Source: an uncultured Desulfobulbaceae bacterium
GTDB lineage: Bacteria > Desulfobacterota > Desulfobulbia > Desulfobulbales > BM004
Length of the DNA stretch: 44,512 nucleotides
Reading direction: 5' to 3'
Assembly: GCA_945787325.1 (NCBI GenBank)
Contig: CALZHP010000014.1
Coordinates: 1-44,512 of the forward strand
Under the pieces are notes generated by a model. The model ran no database searches. It was not told the origin of the DNA and was given only the letters and a program-made list of their open reading frames with translations. Every line of letters begins with the position of its first letter. Position 1 is the first letter of the stretch. Made by a program: the position numbers and the translations under genes. Shown piece by piece: positions 8,654 to 16,579 of this stretch.

Positions 8654-10009
8654 ATGAACTTAATTGATAAAGGCAGGAAGTATCTCTGGCACCCATACAC
8701 CCAGATGAAGGATTATGAAGAGCGCGACATGCTCTTTATAGACCGGGCAGACGGGCTGATGCTGTATGATCAGGTAGGTCGACCATACTTTGATACAATA
8801 TCTTCATGGTGGTGTATCTTGCACGGCCATAATCACCCGACTATTAAAGCTGCTGTTCATGCGCAGCTGGAAAAGCTCGAACAGGTATTGTTAGCAGGGA
8901 CAACACATGAACCTGCAATAATCCTGGCAGAGAAAGTGGTTTCAATTACACCACCAATCCTGTCAAGAGTGTTTTATTCGGACAATGGCTCAACTGCCTG
9001 TGAAATAGCTGTTAAAATGTCATTACAATACTGGCAGCACACCGGTAATCCTCAGCGTAGTAAATTCATCGGAATTGAACGAGGATATCATGGAGATACT
9101 ATCGGCACGATGAGTTTGGGTGGAGTTGGCGAGTTTCACGGTGCCTTTGCCGATATGATGTTTGAGTCCTATAGAATTCCTTCCCCGTACTGCTATCGTT
9201 GTCCCATGGGGCAGATTAAGGAAAGCTGTGATCTGCAATGTCTGCATCAGCTTGAAAATATTCTAGCAGAAAAAAGCAGCGAAATTGCAGGAATTATAAT
9301 GGAACCGCTTATTCAGGCGGCGGGGGGGATGATAGTCTACCCCGTTCGCTACTTGAAGAGAGTTGCCGAACTTGCCGGGCAGTATAATATTCATCTTGTT
9401 CTAGATGAAGTAGCAACGGGTTTCGGGCGCACAGGAAAAATGTTTGCCATGGAGTATGCGGGGGTGGAGCCTGATTTCCTCTGTATTTCGAAAGGATTGA
9501 CTGGTGGTGTCATGCCCCTGGCTGCAACGTTGACAACCGACGAAATATATCATTCCTTTTATGCCGACTACGCTGAAGGGAAAACCTTTTTTCATGGCCA
9601 TACCTATACTGGAAACCCAATTGGCTGCTCCGCCGGCTTAGGTTCAATGCAGGTGTTTGAGGAAGAGAAACCCTTTGAGCTTCTCAAAAAAACCATACCC
9701 CACCTGCACAACAGGATGGAGAGATTTCTGGATCTTCCATGGATCGGGGACCTGAGAAGGCTGGGCATGATTAGTGCCTTGGAACTCGTTAAGAATAAAG
9801 AAACCAAAGAAGGGTTCAGTACTGAAGAAAGAGTAGGGTGGAAGATTTACCTTAAAGGCCTGGAAGAGGGGGTAATTCTGAGACCCCTTGGTAATATTGT
9901 ATATTTATGGCTGCCGATATCAACCACAGTTGAAGAGATTGATGAAATAATTGAAAGAACCTGGAAGGTCCTATCAGACCCTCAAAATATATCCGGATGG
10001 TCTGTTTGA
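8654..10009 (+). CDS. bioA: Adenosylmethionine-8-amino-7-oxononanoate aminotransferase
   Basis: A PLP-dependent class III aminotransferase that makes 7,8-diaminopelargonate from KAPA in biotin synthesis, with S-adenosylmethionine as the usual amino donor. BioA signatures are LWHPYTQMKDY at the N-terminus, ISSWWCILHGHNHP, SDNGSTACEIAVKM (cofactor phosphate binding), VLDEVATGFGRTGKMFA, and CISKGLTGG with the Schiff-base lysine. The C-terminal VILRPLGNIVYLWLP is also typical. The length of 451 residues is normal. ATG 8654 is chosen over an in-frame TTG at 8645 because MNLIDKGRKYLWHPYTQ is the usual N-terminus. No other bio genes are in the window. Dispersed repeat family 1 abuts its 5' end. Confidence 0.95.
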   Translation: MNLIDKGRKYLWHPYTQMKDYEERDMLFIDRADGLMLYDQVGRPYFDTISSWWCILHGHNHPTIKAAVHAQLEKLEQVLLAGTTHEPAIILAEKVVSITPPILSRVFYSDNGSTACEIAVKMSLQYWQHTGNPQRSKFIGIERGYHGDTIGTMSLGGVGEFHGAFADMMFESYRIPSPYCYRCPMGQIKESCDLQCLHQLENILAEKSSEIAGIIMEPLIQAAGGMIVYPVRYLKRVAELAGQYNIHLVLDEVATGFGRTGKMFAMEYAGVEPDFLCISKGLTGGVMPLAATLTTDEIYHSFYADYAEGKTFFHGHTYTGNPIGCSAGLGSMQVFEEEKPFELLKKTIPHLHNRMERFLDLPWIGDLRRLGMISALELVKNKETKEGFSTEERVGWKIYLKGLEEGVILRPLGNIVYLWLPISTTVEEIDEIIERTWKVLSDPQNISGWSV

Positions 10010-10059
10010 TCTTTCTGTTGATCCTATATAATTCAGATAAATTAAAATGAGAGAAAGAA

Positions 10060-10722
10060 ATGAATGATAAAATTAAGATTGGCGTAGTTCTTTCAGGGTG
10101 CGGGAACAAGGATGGAGCAGAAATTCATGAATCAGTAATGACCTTGCTGGCAATTCACCGACACAATGCAGATTATCAGTGTTTTGCGCCTGATGTCCCT
10201 CAGCGGCATGTGTTGAATTTCATTACCGATGAAGAGATGCCGGAAAGTAGGAATGTTCTTATTGAATCGGCAAGAATTGCAAGAGGCGCGATAAAAGATT
10301 TAAAAGAATTTGATGCCGATTCGTTAGACGCGGTTATTTTTCCGGGCGGTCTTGGTGTCATAAAAAATCTTTCAACATGGATAACTGAGGGACCAGACTG
10401 TTCTATTAATGAAGAAGTTGTTAGGGTAGTCCGCAGTATGGCTGATAAGAAAAAACCTATAGGTGCTCTTTGCATCGCCCCGGTCATTATGGCAAAGATT
10501 TTGGGTGATGTTGAAGTGACTGTGGGTCAGGATGTCACCACAGCGGAAACTCTAGAAAAGATGGGTGCTCATCACCGTAAGACAACGCATGGTGAAATTA
10601 CCGTTGATCTGAAGGCAAAACTTGTTACAACACCATGTTATATGCTTGATGCACGTGTGGATCAGATTGCCGACGGCGCTGAAAAACTTGTGAAAGCAGT
10701 AATTGAGCTTATTGAAGAATAG
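10060..10722 (+). CDS. elbB: ElbB-type glyoxalase / DJ-1-PfpI family protein
   Basis: A 220-residue protein of the class I glutamine-amidotransferase-like (DJ-1/PfpI) superfamily. ElbB-type markers are VVLSGCGNKDGAEIHESVMT at the N-terminus, DVPQRHVLNF, DAVIFPGGLGVIKNLSTW, and the nucleophile-elbow region GALCIAPVIMAK. E. coli ElbB has reported glyoxalase activity and was once linked to isoprenoid synthesis; its true role is unsettled. The start has a purine-rich GAGAGAAAG upstream. It lies 50 bases after bioA on the same strand, so co-transcription is likely. Confidence 0.88.
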   Translation: MNDKIKIGVVLSGCGNKDGAEIHESVMTLLAIHRHNADYQCFAPDVPQRHVLNFITDEEMPESRNVLIESARIARGAIKDLKEFDADSLDAVIFPGGLGVIKNLSTWITEGPDCSINEEVVRVVRSMADKKKPIGALCIAPVIMAKILGDVEVTVGQDVTTAETLEKMGAHHRKTTHGEITVDLKAKLVTTPCYMLDARVDQIADGAEKLVKAVIELIEE

Positions 10723-10764
10723 CAAAAACTTATCTACATCAGTCGGGACAGTACTATTTACTGC

Positions 10765-12171
10765 CTACTTTCCAATACAGAAGCGCTCAAAAATCATATC
10801 CAGAATATCTTCCGTAGTTGTTACACCAACAATATAGCCAAGGTGATCAAGTGCGGTTTGCAACTCTATAGCAAGAAGATCTGGCGGCAAATTTAATTCA
10901 AGCCCTTCCACCACTTTTTCAGAAGCTTTCAGAGCGTTGATCAGATCACTTTTGTGGCGCAGGTTGGGAGCTCCCGAAAGTCCCGGGTCCCAAATTTCAT
11001 TGCCTCCTGTTATCACAGAAAAAATTAAATCCTCAAGTTTGCCAATACCTTCAAGATTTTTAGCTGAAATTGCAATGCGCGGATAATCAGGAAAGGATAT
11101 ATCGAATTCGGTGAAGTCACTTTCTGGTGCCAAATCAACTTTGTTAAGTAGGATGATTTTTTTGGCCTTGTATTCTTTTATGCTCTCGTACAGGTGATGG
11201 TCAGACGATGTGATGGGTTCGGACATATCAAGCATAAGAAGTACAAGGTCTGCCTCGGCGACCTTTGAACGGGCCCTTTTGATACCGAGCTCTTCAACGG
11301 TTTCCTCAGTTTCGCGGATTCCTGCTGTGTCCACAATTCGAACAGGCATACCTTTTATATTAATGACTTCTTCAATGGTATCCCTGGTTGTGCCTGGAAC
11401 AGGAGTTACCAGGGCCCGCTCCTCTTGGAGAAGCGTATTGAGAAGGCTTGATTTGCCAACATTGGGCCTCCCTAATATGACAGCGGAAATACCCTCTCGG
11501 TAAATTTTGCCCTGGTCAGCTGAAGCGATCAAATCAGTCAGAGGTTCTTGAACTTCAACAGTCAGTTGTTTTTTCAAGGCTGAAGGGTTGATTATCTCAA
11601 CATCTTCTTCAGGGAAATCAATAGCCACTTCAATAATACCACGAATTGCAACAAGGGAGTCGCGAATGGATGAAATCTTGTTATAAAGCCGGCCTTTCAA
11701 CTGGGATGTGGCCAGAGATAAACCTTCCCTGGTACGGGCATCAATCAGGTCAATAACAGCTTCTGCCTGAGTCAGGTCAATGCGCCCGTTAAGAAAAGCG
11801 CGCTTTGTGAACTCGCCAGCTTCAGCAGGTTGAGCTCCAGCAGTCAACACAAGTCGAAGTATTTCCTGCAGAACGAGATAGTTCCCATGGCTTTGTATTT
11901 CGACAACATCTTCAGCAGTATAGGTGTTTGGCGCTCGCATATAAGTAGCGAGAACTTCATCTATAGGATTGTTTGATTCCGGATTTACAATCCAGCCGTA
12001 ATACAATTTGTGGCTGGCAAAGGACTTTTGAGAATGTCGTGGCTGGAATATACGTTTTAGGATTGTAAGCGCAAGATCACCGCTTATTCGGATAATTCCT
12101 ATGCCGCCCTTTCCAGGAGAAGTAGCAATGGCAGCAATTGTAGGATCACTATGAACCGTTGCGTGTTTCAT
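10765..12171 (-). CDS. mnmE: tRNA uridine-5-carboxymethylaminomethyl modification GTPase MnmE
   Basis: MnmE works with MnmG to modify U34 in the wobble position of several tRNAs. The 468 residues contain the N-terminal tetrahydrofolate-binding domain (IAAIATSPGKGGIGIIRISG), a central helical domain, and an inserted G domain: P-loop GRPNVGKSSLLN, switch TTRDTIEE, DTAG and NKVD. The C-terminus is FCIGK, the conserved Cys-containing end. Length is standard. It is the last gene of the minus-strand rpmH-rnpA-yidD-yidC-jag block. Its partner mnmG is close by but on the opposite strand. Confidence 0.97.
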   Translation of the reverse strand: MKHATVHSDPTIAAIATSPGKGGIGIIRISGDLALTILKRIFQPRHSQKSFASHKLYYGWIVNPESNNPIDEVLATYMRAPNTYTAEDVVEIQSHGNYLVLQEILRLVLTAGAQPAEAGEFTKRAFLNGRIDLTQAEAVIDLIDARTREGLSLATSQLKGRLYNKISSIRDSLVAIRGIIEVAIDFPEEDVEIINPSALKKQLTVEVQEPLTDLIASADQGKIYREGISAVILGRPNVGKSSLLNTLLQEERALVTPVPGTTRDTIEEVINIKGMPVRIVDTAGIRETEETVEELGIKRARSKVAEADLVLLMLDMSEPITSSDHHLYESIKEYKAKKIILLNKVDLAPESDFTEFDISFPDYPRIAISAKNLEGIGKLEDLIFSVITGGNEIWDPGLSGAPNLRHKSDLINALKASEKVVEGLELNLPPDLLAIELQTALDHLGYIVGVTTTEDILDMIFERFCIGK

Positions 12172-12252
12172 TTTCTGAACTAGGTGCGTGGGCGCCAGTC
12201 AGGCTTTGTGGTTTACTTCTACGGAGCTCATCAAGAACAGGAATGTGCCTCT

Positions 12253-13125
12253 TTATCCTGCTGACTGCCCCTGCTTGTTTTTTCTGCGTTTTGCTTGAGA
12301 GTTTCTTTTGCCTTTACCTGGTCGATAGATAAGTATTTTTTTGAAAAGACCTTCTCCTACACTCCTGCTTCTGATGTCCTTGTCTTCTTGCAGAGCCATA
12401 TGGACAATTCGGCGCTCAGAGGGGTTTAGGGAAGGTATTGATTTTGTTTTGCCATTTTCTTTTACTTCTTCAGCCAGTTTAAGTCCTAGCTTTTCAAGAT
12501 CTTTCATTCGACTTGCCCGGAAATTGCCTGCATCAAGGGAAAGCATTATTTTTTCAGACAATTTCTTGCTGAGCATTTTTCTGAGAAGATATTGAAGGCT
12601 GTCAAGTACCTTGCCATCATGGCCGACAATTCCTTCGATATTGTCGCCTTGGATGAGCCCCGTAATTGAATTGCCGTCCTGCAGGATAGATACCTCGGAA
12701 GGAAAGCCCATCAATTGCAAAACCTTCAGAAGCTCCTCTTGAATAGCACTAACAAATTCCGGGCCGTATTCCTTGTGCTCACTATGTGGTGCTTCGCTGT
12801 TATTATTTTCAGCAAGGGTTTCTTTCGGTTCAGCGGTAACCTCTTTTCGGGGTTTCTTTTTTCTTGAAGCTTTTTTCGGCGATTTGGCTGTTTTTTTTGT
12901 GCGTGCCTTTTTTTCAGAAACCGGTTGCTGTTCTTGAGATATATTCTCACCTTTAAGCGTGACTCGCAGTCGGGCATTTTGTCGGCACAACCCGAAAATA
13001 CCTGAAGAGCCGGTGCTGATTACTTCTATATTAAGATCTTCCTGTGATGCATTTAAACTATTACAGGCATTTTGTATTGCTTCAGCAATATCTTTGCCTT
13101 GAAATTCTTTTGTATTTGAAGACAT
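12253..13125 (-). CDS. jag: RNA-binding protein Jag/KhpB
   Basis: A 290-residue protein with three parts. Residues 1-50 form the Jag N-terminal domain (EFQGKDIAEAIQNACNSLNA). Residues ~70-110 form a Lys/Arg-rich linker. A type II KH domain (residues ~130-205) and an R3H domain (NPSERRIVHMALQED) follow. Jag/KhpB binds RNA and is regularly encoded next to yidC. The KH domain has the sequence IEGIVGHDGKVLDSLQYLL in the GxxG region. GGAG eight bases before the ATG supports the start. The basic C-terminus and long basic linker suggest strong nucleic-acid contact. Confidence 0.92.
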   Translation of the reverse strand: MSSNTKEFQGKDIAEAIQNACNSLNASQEDLNIEVISTGSSGIFGLCRQNARLRVTLKGENISQEQQPVSEKKARTKKTAKSPKKASRKKKPRKEVTAEPKETLAENNNSEAPHSEHKEYGPEFVSAIQEELLKVLQLMGFPSEVSILQDGNSITGLIQGDNIEGIVGHDGKVLDSLQYLLRKMLSKKLSEKIMLSLDAGNFRASRMKDLEKLGLKLAEEVKENGKTKSIPSLNPSERRIVHMALQEDKDIRSRSVGEGLFKKILIYRPGKGKRNSQAKRRKNKQGQSAG

Positions 13126-13215
13126 ATTATTTCTCCAGAATCAGATAAGTCTGACTGTGCAGTTAACAAGACCTTTCAGCGTAAGCTAGGTAGTCCATTT
13201 GTTAAAAGGTGTTAA

Positions 13216-14874
13216 CTATGCTTCCTGGGTTGTTGGGCGATTAATCAAGTATTGTTGCCCGATGGAAAGAAGATTATTGATAAACCAGTAAAGCACTAGT
13301 CCCGAAGCAAAATTAAGAAACATAAACGTAAATATAACAGGCAGAAACATCATGATTTTTGCCTGTGTTGGATCGGCAGGGGAAGGTGTCATTTTCTGTT
13401 GCAAAAACATGCTACCACCCATCAAAAGTGTTAATACCGGAAGTCCTCCCAGGTATGGAAGATCAAATCCAATCCAAAGCCGGTCTGGTGCTGAAAGGTC
13501 TGTTATCCAGAGCATGAATGGTGCATGTCTGAGCTCAATTGCCTGCAACAGCACTTTGTAAAGGGCAAAAAATACCGGTATTTGTAACACCATCGGCAGG
13601 CAGCCACCGAGTGGGTTAACTTTGTAAGTTTTATAGAGATTCATCATTTCCTGGTTGAGACGCTGCGAGTCGTCCTTATATTTTTCTCGCAGCTTCTGAA
13701 CTTTTGGCTGAATCTTCTGCATATTCTTCATGGACTTCATGCCTTTCTGTGCAACCGGCCAGAGGATAATTTTGAAGAGAATTGTTACGAGTATGATAGC
13801 CACACCATAGTTATGCACATAGGTATACAGAAAGTTGAGCAGCTGAAGTGTTGGTTTTGCCACAAAGTCAAACCAACCAAAATTAATTATCCGATCCAGA
13901 TCGTTTCCTATACTTTTCAATATAGAAAGTTTTTTAGGACCGAAATATATCTTGTATTCATATGAGGCATGCCCTTGAACCGGAATCACGTCTGCTTTAC
14001 CTGAAAGAACTGAATTGACCTTTTCCCCAACCGCAGAAAGTTTAACATTTAAAGCTTCTTTTACTTCCGGGATAATTCCGGTCATAAAATAATTACCTTC
14101 ATAAGCGACCCAACTTATATTTCCGTTGACAACCTGACTTTTTTCCTCAATGTCGTCCGGTTTTATTTCCTGTAGCTTGCCATCGGCAAAAACAGCGGGC
14201 CCAGCGAAAAGGAATCTGTTCCCATCAGAAAAAGGTTTGTTGGCAAGTGTGAGATATGGTGAACCCTGCAGAGGTGTCTGGGATGCGTTATAAACATCTA
14301 TATTCATTCTGATTATATAGCTTTCAGCATCAAAGAGCAGGGTGCGGGTTATCTCTAAGCCCGACGACATGGAAGCCTTCATAGTAAGAGAACTTTTCTG
14401 TGTAGGACCTGAAACTGTAATCTGCTCTCTTTCAGCTTTGTAAACAGGAAATTCGGCTTTTTCCGGAACAACACCCCAGGAAAAGTATAGAGGCAGGTCA
14501 AAAGCCTGTTCAGTTTTAATGAGTTCTTTAAAATCGGAATCACCATTTATTGATTCCATATATTTTTTCAATTTAAAGCTTTTTATGCCGCCGCCAGCTT
14601 CAGAAACCAAAGCAGAAAATAGATCCGTTTCCACTCTGATGTCGCGCCCAGCCTGTTGTGGTATTGCAGATGGCTGTTGTGAAGTCAGGGTTGTCGGTGC
14701 GGGCTCAGCTACAGTTGGCATTGCGGGTGATTCCGGCAATGCCGGTACCTGGGTCTGTTGTTCTGTGGGTTTGGCTTGCTCCGGAGGGGGAGGTGGGGGC
14801 ACAAAGAAATATTGGTAGCCAATAAGAATTATAAAAGAAAGTACTATGGCCAAAAAAGCTCTAGTTGTATCCAT
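13216..14874 (-). CDS. yidC: Membrane protein insertase YidC
   Basis: A 552-residue inner-membrane insertase of the Oxa1/Alb3/YidC family. It has an N-terminal signal-anchor (FLAIVLSFIILIGYQYFF), a Pro-rich periplasmic stretch with six consecutive prolines, and a periplasmic beta-sandwich domain to about residue 330. The conserved C-terminal five-TM core follows: YGVAIILVTILFKIILWPVA, then LGGCLPMVLQIPVFFALYKV, then the FASGLVLYWFINNLLSIGQQ end. The hydrophilic-groove Arg is expected in the first core helix region. AAGGAA about ten bases upstream supports the ATG. It belongs to the rpmH-rnpA-yidD-yidC-jag block. Confidence 0.97.
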   Translation of the reverse strand: MDTTRAFLAIVLSFIILIGYQYFFVPPPPPPEQAKPTEQQTQVPALPESPAMPTVAEPAPTTLTSQQPSAIPQQAGRDIRVETDLFSALVSEAGGGIKSFKLKKYMESINGDSDFKELIKTEQAFDLPLYFSWGVVPEKAEFPVYKAEREQITVSGPTQKSSLTMKASMSSGLEITRTLLFDAESYIIRMNIDVYNASQTPLQGSPYLTLANKPFSDGNRFLFAGPAVFADGKLQEIKPDDIEEKSQVVNGNISWVAYEGNYFMTGIIPEVKEALNVKLSAVGEKVNSVLSGKADVIPVQGHASYEYKIYFGPKKLSILKSIGNDLDRIINFGWFDFVAKPTLQLLNFLYTYVHNYGVAIILVTILFKIILWPVAQKGMKSMKNMQKIQPKVQKLREKYKDDSQRLNQEMMNLYKTYKVNPLGGCLPMVLQIPVFFALYKVLLQAIELRHAPFMLWITDLSAPDRLWIGFDLPYLGGLPVLTLLMGGSMFLQQKMTPSPADPTQAKIMMFLPVIFTFMFLNFASGLVLYWFINNLLSIGQQYLINRPTTQEA

Positions 14875-14946
14875 TAGTTGCGTTTCCTTCGTGTACCGGA
14901 ATTAGTGGTAAATTTTAAACAGACAGCTACTGAAAAAATCAGAAAA

Positions 14947-15273
14947 CTACTGCTCTACAGGGTCATATCCGCCTTTGTTAAATGGGTGACAGCGAATCAC
15001 CCGGCGAAAGGCCAGATACATCCCATGCCATACCCCATGGATGTTAATGGCGTCCATGGCATACTGCGAACAGGATGGAGTGAATCTGCAGCTTGGCGGT
15101 AATACCGGCGAAAGGAACAGTTGGTAGGCTCGAATGAGGGAGAGAAAAAAAAGAGACCCGATTTTATTTAGATGTCTTTCCAATTTAATCAGTATTTCTA
15201 GGCCATTTTGACTCAGGGAAACAGCATAAAATATCGTGCTGTTATGATCTTCAAATTTAACCGGTAGTTGCAT
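14947..15273 (-). CDS. yidD: Membrane protein insertion efficiency factor YidD
   Basis: The core LIRAYQLFLSPVLPPSCRFT followed by PSCSQYAMDAINIHGVWHG and CHPFNKGGYDPV is the complete YidD signature with its three conserved cysteines. YidD is an amphipathic inner-membrane-associated protein helping YidC-dependent insertion. The frame allows ATG at 15273 (108 residues) or TTG at 15279. This is longer than the usual 70-90 residues because of a ~40-residue N-terminal extension. That extension has no obvious function and no later Met before the core. It is placed between rnpA and yidC as usual. Confidence 0.93.
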   Translation of the reverse strand: MQLPVKFEDHNSTIFYAVSLSQNGLEILIKLERHLNKIGSLFFLSLIRAYQLFLSPVLPPSCRFTPSCSQYAMDAINIHGVWHGMYLAFRRVIRCHPFNKGGYDPVEQ

Positions 15274-15288
15274 TAACAATCAGTTGAG

Positions 15289-15705
15289 TTAATCGCTTTT
15301 AAAGAAAGATTTAAAAAGGTCGTTTTTTTTAAAAAGGTCTTCAACTGACTGTGTAATCTCTATCGGATTCTTAAGGTCAAAGCCCTTGCGCACAGTAAAA
15401 ATAATATCCATTTTCGGGAGATCGTCTTCTGAGCAATTCTCTACCGTGCCGGAACAAATACCCTTTTGCGGAAAGGTTTGGTTTAACCTGTAAAATTCCC
15501 TGATAATTCTTTTTGTCCTGTTCCTTCTGACTGCCCCTTTTACCTGACCATGGATACTTATTCCCAACCTGTTGGTGTCCACATTATTTGGGGTCAGAAT
15601 GATACTATAATTTCTACCTTGTAGCCGTTTGCCCTGCTGATAGACCCGCTTGTAATCCCTAGATTTTTTGAGTAATGATGATTTAGGAAGTGGGAAAAAT
15701 TTCAT
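15289..15705 (-). CDS. rnpA: Ribonuclease P protein component
   Basis: The protein subunit of RNase P, which removes 5' leaders from pre-tRNAs. The RNR-type motif VRRNRTKRIIREFYR is present, along with PLPKSSLLKKSRDYKRVYQQ at the N-terminus and IIFTVRKGFDLKN late in the chain. At 138 residues it is at the long end for RnpA. There is an insert after the RNR helix containing two Cys (ICSGTVENCSEDD) that usual family members lack. It lies 67 bases downstream of rpmH, as in most bacteria. Confidence 0.93.
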   Translation of the reverse strand: MKFFPLPKSSLLKKSRDYKRVYQQGKRLQGRNYSIILTPNNVDTNRLGISIHGQVKGAVRRNRTKRIIREFYRLNQTFPQKGICSGTVENCSEDDLPKMDIIFTVRKGFDLKNPIEITQSVEDLFKKNDLFKSFFKSD

Positions 15706-15772
15706 GACTCAACGCTGGAGTCGGGTCCTGTTCATCGTACGCATATGCGTCAACCGCTTTGAAAAACCTGAG

Positions 15773-15913
15773 TTATCCTGAAACGGTTAACCGCTTACGC
15801 CCTTTTGCCCTTCGACTGTTAATAATTGCCCTGCCGGCTTTGGTTTTCATTCTTAGCCTAAAGCCGTGGGTTCTCTTACGTTTTGTGTTACTTGGCTGAA
15901 ATGTTCGTTTCAT
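15773..15913 (-). CDS. rpmH: 50S ribosomal protein L34
   Basis: A 46-codon gene read from the minus strand: ATG at 15911-15913, TAA at 15773-15775. The protein begins [20 protein letters not shown] and continues with [20 protein letters not shown], the universal L34 sequence, ending RLTVSG. It heads the rpmH-rnpA-yidD-yidC-jag-mnmE block. In many bacteria dnaA and oriC lie upstream of rpmH; here a divergent FmdB-type gene and mnmG occupy that side. Confidence 0.97.
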   Translation of the reverse strand: MKRTFQPSNTKRKRTHGFRLRMKTKAGRAIINSRRAKGRKRLTVSG

Positions 15914-16220
15914 AATTTATTCCTTTTATAGCTGAGGTATTCAGATTTTGCTCCCAATGAAATTATTTTGGCAATTCAAAAAAGCTTCCGCAATTCTGCG
16001 GTTGGCAGCAAAAATCCTATCAGAACTTTGTTCACTCTATTCGATATATTGATTATACTATTACTTTTTGCTTAATAAGTATTATGGTATGGCGCTTGTT
16101 AATATTAGAAAAACGAACGGCATATTCTAATCAAAGAAGATAATTTGTGTCAATTAAATTAAAGACAGAAGTCTAATTTCGAGCTTTTTTCAAGTTATAA
16201 AGGTGCAAGGAGGCTTACCA
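15914..16220. other. Gene-free divergent region between rpmH and fmdB-like gene
   Basis: About 300 AT-rich bases separate the two divergent genes and must hold promoters for both directions. I searched it for DnaA boxes (TTATNCACA) and found none, so I do not call an origin. The only structure seen is the short hairpin at 15988-16001. Confidence 0.5.
15978..16001 (-). terminator. Hairpin plus U-run in the rpmH leader (possible attenuator)
   Basis: Read on the minus strand, CCGCA-GAAT-TGCGG (16001-15988) is followed by AAGC and six T (15983-15978). This is a short terminator-like structure 65 bases upstream of rpmH. It could attenuate rpmH transcription or end a transcript coming from the other side. 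The stem is only five base pairs, so the call is tentative. Confidence 0.3.
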
Positions 16221-16535
16221 GTGCCGGTTTATGAGTATGAGCATATTGGAAAAGGATGTTCCATTGGAAAGCAATTTGAGGTTACACAGTCGATTGCAAG
16301 TGACAAACTTACCAAATGCCCTGAGTGCGGCAGGAAAGTGAAACGTCTGATTTCTCTAGTTGCGATAAATACCCCTAAAACAAATTCGGATTTGAAAAGC
16401 CATGGATTTACGAAACTGGTCAAAAGGGACGACGGGGTGTACGAAAATGTAACCGCTACAAATAAGGAAAGCCGTATCTGGGATGCGAGCAAACCTGAAA
16501 CCATGCCAGATTTAAAGTCTAAAATCGGCGACTAG
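16221..16535 (+). CDS. FmdB-family zinc-ribbon protein with degenerate first knuckle
   Basis: A ~104-residue small protein. AAGGAGG at 16206-16212 sits correctly before the GTG at 16221, giving the FmdB start MPVYEYEH, so the upstream in-frame GTG (16203) is rejected. FmdB proteins usually begin PxYEYxCxxCG and have a second CPxCG; here the first knuckle is HIGKGCSIGKQFE with a single Cys, while KCPECGRKVKRLIS is intact. The C-terminal ~50 residues are charged and family-specific. Function in the family is poorly known; it was named for formamidase-gene regulation. The gene precedes mnmG by 44 bases, so they are probably co-transcribed. Confidence 0.82.
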   Translation: MPVYEYEHIGKGCSIGKQFEVTQSIASDKLTKCPECGRKVKRLISLVAINTPKTNSDLKSHGFTKLVKRDDGVYENVTATNKESRIWDASKPETMPDLKSKIGD

Positions 16536-16579
16536 TATGCAGCTGATAAGCTGACTTCAATATTTTTTTTGTAAAACCC

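Noticed and set aside
8518-8700. A 60-codon minus-strand ORF as a real gene
   Set aside because: It runs across repeat family 1 and the bioA start; the second copy has stops in the same peptide, so it is better treated as a repeat.
15914-16220. Possible replication origin next to rpmH
   Set aside because: Position is suggestive but no DnaA box, AT-rich iterons or dnaA gene are visible.
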